A stretch of DNA of 22,839 nucleotides from Dimargaris cristalligena (lineage: Eukaryota; Kickxellomycota; Dimargaritomycetes; Dimargaritales; Dimargaritaceae). A program made the translations under genes and the position numbers. The stretch is from assembly GCA_027576995.1 (NCBI GenBank), contig JANBQC010000310.1, positions 9,706 to 32,544 of the forward strand. The letters are read 5' to 3'. Under the pieces are notes generated by a model that worked only from the letters and a program-made list of their open reading frames with translations, searched no databases and was not told where the DNA came from. This document shows, in pieces, positions 19,246 to 22,839 of this stretch. The first letter of the stretch is position 1, and each line of letters starts with the position of its first letter.

Positions 19246-22200
19246 TTATGACGAAAAAGGAGAGCCCTCTTTGGGTGTTCCTTCTATTGGGCCCACCATA
19301 TTTGGCACTGGCACCTCCTCCTCTTCCCCGCCGGCCCGCTGGTCTGATTCGAACAAACTATCGTACATTTCATTACTCAACAACTCATCCAGGGTGCTTT
19401 CCAATTCCGGTATTGACACTCGCTGCAGCCGGGCCATTTCCGGAAACAGCTGGTCGTAGAATAAACTCAGTCGCTGCTCCACCATTTGCTGTTCCTGGGG
19501 CAGTTGGCGAATGAGGGTAACTAAATATACGGCCAGCAGTAGTTTACGACTAGGGGTGAACATACGCGCGCGCATGGCACTGAGTAGAAGACGTGTGGCT
19601 TGTTCGCCGGCGCGTACTTGACACCACGCGCGGAGTAGGGCGGCAGTGGCGGGGCCGGTGAGGCGAAGACCGAGGTGCTGGGCCCGTTGGAGAAATTCGT
19701 CGATATGGGCGGGTAGTTGGTGTTGGACGCACGTCTCGAAGAGAAAGATAAGGGTGGTGTTGTTGGGCCGGAGGCCGTAGTCGATGATTTGGTCCCAGAC
19801 CTGGAAGGCCAAATGGGGTTGGTCGACCTCCCGGTAGGCCCGGATAAGGGTGTTGAATAAAAGCAAGTCGAGTGGTTGAATGCCACCACTACCACCATTT
19901 CCCGTCTTTTCTGTGGGGACAGCAGCCGGCATAGGGCCTGAATGGGAATACGAGTTGGAACGCGACTGTGAAAGAGGGGGTGCCGAATCAATAAGTTTGC
20001 TCACCGCTGCCACGATGCCCTGGTGTTCGACCCCCTTACACTGTTTAAGTATCCCCACCAAGAGAGCCGGGTCCACGGTATAGCCATCCTCGCGGTGGCG
20101 CATCCGTTCGAGTAGTTCCCACGCACGCTCCAACTCACCGTTTCGGGCCAACGCCGTGATGGCCGCGGTATACAAGGCCCGGTGGAACGGAATGTTCAGT
20201 GCCTGGCATTCATCGACGGCGGCCACCGCCAGGGCATTCCGCCGACCTCGCAGGAGTCCCGCAATCACGGTGGCGTACATAGTATTATCCAGCGCCAGTC
20301 CGTCGCGTTTCAAGTCCGCAACAAGGGGACTCACCGCCTCGAGGCGGCCGAGGGCGAGCGCGCAGCGGAGGAGGGACCGGTAGATCGAATAAGTCGTCGG
20401 TAAGCCGAACCGGGCCAATCCGGCCCGTACCGCCAGGGCACTATCCAAGGCGCGGTTTTCGCATAGACCCGCAATCAAATGGCCGAACACGAAAGCATCG
20501 GGTGGGAGTTTATGTTCAACCATCCGGTCGAATAGGGCCCGCGCCGCGTCCACCTCGTGCAGTTGCAGGTGGGCCCGGATCATGAGGCCGTAAAGGGCCC
20601 GGTCCCACGGTTGGTCCCGGAACTGTTGGACGCGGTCCATCATCCGTTCCAGTAAATCGCTACGGTGATGGATGGCCAGGCGCAGCATAATGGCTAGGGT
20701 GAAGACGTTGGGGGTGACGGGACCCCGTCGCTGGGTCAGTTGTTCGAAATGGGCCACGGCACGCTCGGGACAACCCCGGCGGACTAGGGTTTGGAGGATT
20801 TGGTTATGGACGATAATGGGGAGCCCGTCAAGTTGGGCGAGGGAAGCGTCATTGACCAAGGAATCGAGCGGGGTCGACGTGCCCGGGGGTAGCAAGCCCA
20901 ATGCCCGGATGAAATTGCCGCGTAGAAACGAGTCGATGGGAATGTGGTAGGTTTGGGTATCGACGTAGAGCTCCTCTATCCAGACCAAGTGAGGATGACT
21001 CTCCCCGCCGCTGCTTCCACTACGAAGGCCGTGCATGAGCAATATATCGATGGTATAGCGATCGGGCCCTTCCGGCCGCCGCTTCAGACTTCGGTATACC
21101 TGGAGGGCTCCCCTGGTATTATCCATTTCGAGCAGCCCTAAAATCAGCTGATTACAGTCCTTGCGGGACAGATCCGACGTGTCGTGGGGGATATGTTTCA
21201 GCATTTCCCGGGCTTCCATGGTTTGGCCTGTGGAGGCGAACCCCCGGAACAGGGTGATGAACACGTACGGTTCCACCGGAAACTGGTGGCTAAGCCACCC
21301 CCGTAGCACCATGTAGCCCTCGTCAAAGGCCCGTAACGCCACACACAGCTGCATGAGAAGGCGCCCGGTTTGAGCGTCGGGGGTGTACCGATACTGGGGC
21401 AATTGCTTTTTTAAAAACGCGAGAGCTCCTGTGGAGCTACGGGTCCTTGCCCGTAAAAAGTAGGTCAGGAGGCCGTGGATGATGAGTAAAGGGGCTGACA
21501 CATTGAGCTCCCGGAACCGGTCGAGGACTAGGCAGGCTAGGGCAATGCGGCCCTGAAGGATGTAGCTGTGGGCCAGGATCCGGCCGTTCCGAACGGCGTG
21601 TCGCCGCAACGAGCTGTTGCGCTGGAGTACAGACACGGGACCGCGTAACAGATCCAAGGGCCGGTGAACGTGCTCGAAATCATCACTCATTCGATCCAGG
21701 AGCGCCAGACGCTCGACCCGGGCCGCATCCAAGTGGCGCCGTTGGGCATCAGTGGACTGATCGGGCCCCCCGGGAGTGTTGTGCGCGATTGAAGTGGCCG
21801 TCACTTCTAAATAGTTCATGAGCAGGGTGAGGGCCTGCTGGAACGCCGCGGGGGATAATTGATCGATCAGCCCATTGTTAGACATGTGCAAGTAACTCCG
21901 ACGTAGCTGGTCGTAGTCGAAAACCGAACGGGCTAGAGCGGTTTCGAAGGACTCGGGATCCGCAAAAGGTTCGGGAAGGGATGCGGATAAGATAGCGTCT
22001 ACCATGGCCGAGCGGCGTGGCTGAGCGGAGGTTCCCGAAGGCGACGGTGGGGTCGGTGTTGGTGAGGAGAATGAGGAGGACAAAGACGACGAAGAAGTAG
22101 GTAGGGCTTTCGGGCTCGCCCCGTTGGCCTCACTTCCATTGCAGGGGGTGGAGACATTTTGGGGATCTAAGGAAGTTGGAGATAACGGTCGTGGTGGATA

Positions 22201-22479
22201 AAGCGGCGGTGGGCTGGCAAGACACCGGGCCAAATGCAATATAGGATTTAGTAAGACCTGCGGACGCACCGACCCTTGGGGAGGGGAACCTCCTAGTAAT
22301 AGGCGACATTGACCCGTTATCTGTCGAGCCAGAAGACCATAAACGGTATTGAGCATGCGGAAGGACAAAGGCAATGTTAGACGACTATAAGGCCTTTCGG
22401 GACTGGCGGAATTGAACTCAAAAGCAAGTAAATAAAAAGCTAAGCTGGATCGAATGGTTGCCCAGTGTGTCGAGTGCAT
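19246..22479 (-). CDS. Large pentatricopeptide-repeat protein, probably mitochondrial
   Basis: This single-exon protein is up to 1077 aa. PPR proteins bind organelle RNA through tandem 35-residue helical hairpins. Repeats are clearest at about 555-800, for example DRALYGLMIRAHLQLHEVDA (626-645), PDAFVFGHLIAGLCENRALD (660-679) and RALYTAAITALARNGELERA (767-786). More lie near 400-480 and after about 870. A Ser/Pro-rich segment (about 129-151) separates the N-terminus from the repeats, and the C-terminal tail is acidic. Two starts are possible. The ATG at 22479 gives a poorly shaped leader. The ATG at 22356 (Met42) gives MLNTVYGLLARQITGQCRLL, a better mitochondrial presequence. Human LRPPRC and yeast Pet309 are broad analogues; orthology is not claimed. 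Confidence 0.88.
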   Translation of the reverse strand: MHSTHWATIRSSLAFYLLAFEFNSASPERPYSRLTLPLSFRMLNTVYGLLARQITGQCRLLLGGSPPQGSVRPQVLLNPILHLARCLASPPPLYPPRPLSPTSLDPQNVSTPCNGSEANGASPKALPTSSSSLSSSFSSPTPTPPSPSGTSAQPRRSAMVDAILSASLPEPFADPESFETALARSVFDYDQLRRSYLHMSNNGLIDQLSPAAFQQALTLLMNYLEVTATSIAHNTPGGPDQSTDAQRRHLDAARVERLALLDRMSDDFEHVHRPLDLLRGPVSVLQRNSSLRRHAVRNGRILAHSYILQGRIALACLVLDRFRELNVSAPLLIIHGLLTYFLRARTRSSTGALAFLKKQLPQYRYTPDAQTGRLLMQLCVALRAFDEGYMVLRGWLSHQFPVEPYVFITLFRGFASTGQTMEAREMLKHIPHDTSDLSRKDCNQLILGLLEMDNTRGALQVYRSLKRRPEGPDRYTIDILLMHGLRSGSSGGESHPHLVWIEELYVDTQTYHIPIDSFLRGNFIRALGLLPPGTSTPLDSLVNDASLAQLDGLPIIVHNQILQTLVRRGCPERAVAHFEQLTQRRGPVTPNVFTLAIMLRLAIHHRSDLLERMMDRVQQFRDQPWDRALYGLMIRAHLQLHEVDAARALFDRMVEHKLPPDAFVFGHLIAGLCENRALDSALAVRAGLARFGLPTTYSIYRSLLRCALALGRLEAVSPLVADLKRDGLALDNTMYATVIAGLLRGRRNALAVAAVDECQALNIPFHRALYTAAITALARNGELERAWELLERMRHREDGYTVDPALLVGILKQCKGVEHQGIVAAVSKLIDSAPPLSQSRSNSYSHSGPMPAAVPTEKTGNGGSGGIQPLDLLLFNTLIRAYREVDQPHLAFQVWDQIIDYGLRPNNTTLIFLFETCVQHQLPAHIDEFLQRAQHLGLRLTGPATAALLRAWCQVRAGEQATRLLLSAMRARMFTPSRKLLLAVYLVTLIRQLPQEQQMVEQRLSLFYDQLFPEMARLQRVSIPELESTLDELLSNEMYDSLFESDQRAGGEEEEVPVPNMVGPIEGTPKEGSPFSS

Positions 22480-22655
22480 TCAATTGAGCAAGGAAATCGT
22501 CCCGTTTTTGGATTCCTGTATATGACTTTGCAAATTGCGACTTAGACTTGAATAGTTCGGCTCGAATGAATGAAACCGACTTCATACCTTCACATTTGAA
22601 TATTTAAAGCCAGAGCCATGAAATTATCTAAATGGCCACTCCGTGGAAAATAATG

Positions 22656-22696
22656 CTTGGTAATTGGGTTTTCAAGGTCAAAACTCAATTACCAAG
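22656..22696. repeat. 17-bp-arm inverted repeat (hairpin)
   Basis: CTTGGTAATTGGGTTTT (22656-22672) and AAAACTCAATTACCAAG (22680-22696) are reverse complements except at one position, which would be a G-U pair in RNA. The loop is 7 nt. It ends 11 bp before MITE copy D. Confidence 0.9.
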
Positions 22697-22707
22697 AATC
22701 TATTATA

Positions 22708-22839
22708 AATTGGAAGCGGTCCAACTGAGCTGTATAACCAAAATTCCGGTTGATGAAGGGACAGGTATAACTCACTGGTTAAAAACCTATTTATTCCGTC
22801 TGTTCTTCCGTCCTGCTGGTCGTGTTGCACCAATGCAGC
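22708..22839 (+). mobile_element. MITE-like element, copy D (cut by the window end)
   Basis: The left end (GGAAGCGGTCCAACTGAGC, then TGTATAAC) and the core (TTGATGAAG, then CACTGGTTAAAAA) follow copies A and C. There is an insertion of about 10 bp between TGATGAAG and the core. The right half is weakly similar and the right terminal repeat is not seen before the window ends. Confidence 0.6.

Larger units (their letters stand above)
22480..22839. other. Region upstream of the PPR gene, right edge
   Basis: It holds the promoter and leader of the minus-strand PPR gene, then a long hairpin (22656-22696) and a partial MITE copy reaching the window end. No gene is visible. Confidence 0.6.

Overview
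The window looks like nuclear DNA from a fungus, probably an early-diverging lineage (Zoopagomycota or Mucoromycota grade). I infer this from the protein families and did not test it by a search. The main clues are a Sey1-type ER GTPase, spliceosomal introns with GTAAGT donors, a UPF1 that keeps a long SQ-rich tail, an NRPS-type condensation domain protein, and a 5S rRNA gene sitting alone between genes.

Layout. Positions 1-1126 (- strand) hold the first exon of SEY1, cut inside the P-loop by an intron that runs off the left edge. NAA15, the NatA auxiliary subunit, fills 2126-4852 (-) as one exon. A 1.2-kb divergent spacer leads to UPF1 (6038-9935, +; two exons, 1196 aa). From 9936 to 19245 the DNA is AT-richer and sparsely coding. 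It holds a stand-alone condensation domain gene (11561-13000, -), a small tubby-like gene (15312-15782, +), an unrecognised gene (16851-17978, -) and a 5S rRNA gene (11148-11265, -). A long PPR-type, probably mitochondrial protein occupies 19246-22479 (-).

The main unexpected signal is a family of short inverted-repeat elements (MITE-like), found only between genes. Two copies (14040-14183 and 18728-18871, opposite orientations) are both exactly 144 bp and align without gaps at about 85% identity. Their terminal inverted repeats are about 30 bp. Diverged, deleted or edge-cut copies lie at 10771-10887, 16214-16364 and 22708-22839. None carries a gene.

The genes do not form a pathway. SEY1 (ER fusion), NAA15 (N-terminal acetylation), UPF1 (mRNA decay) and the PPR protein (organelle RNA) are housekeeping functions. 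The central accessory block looks lineage-specific.
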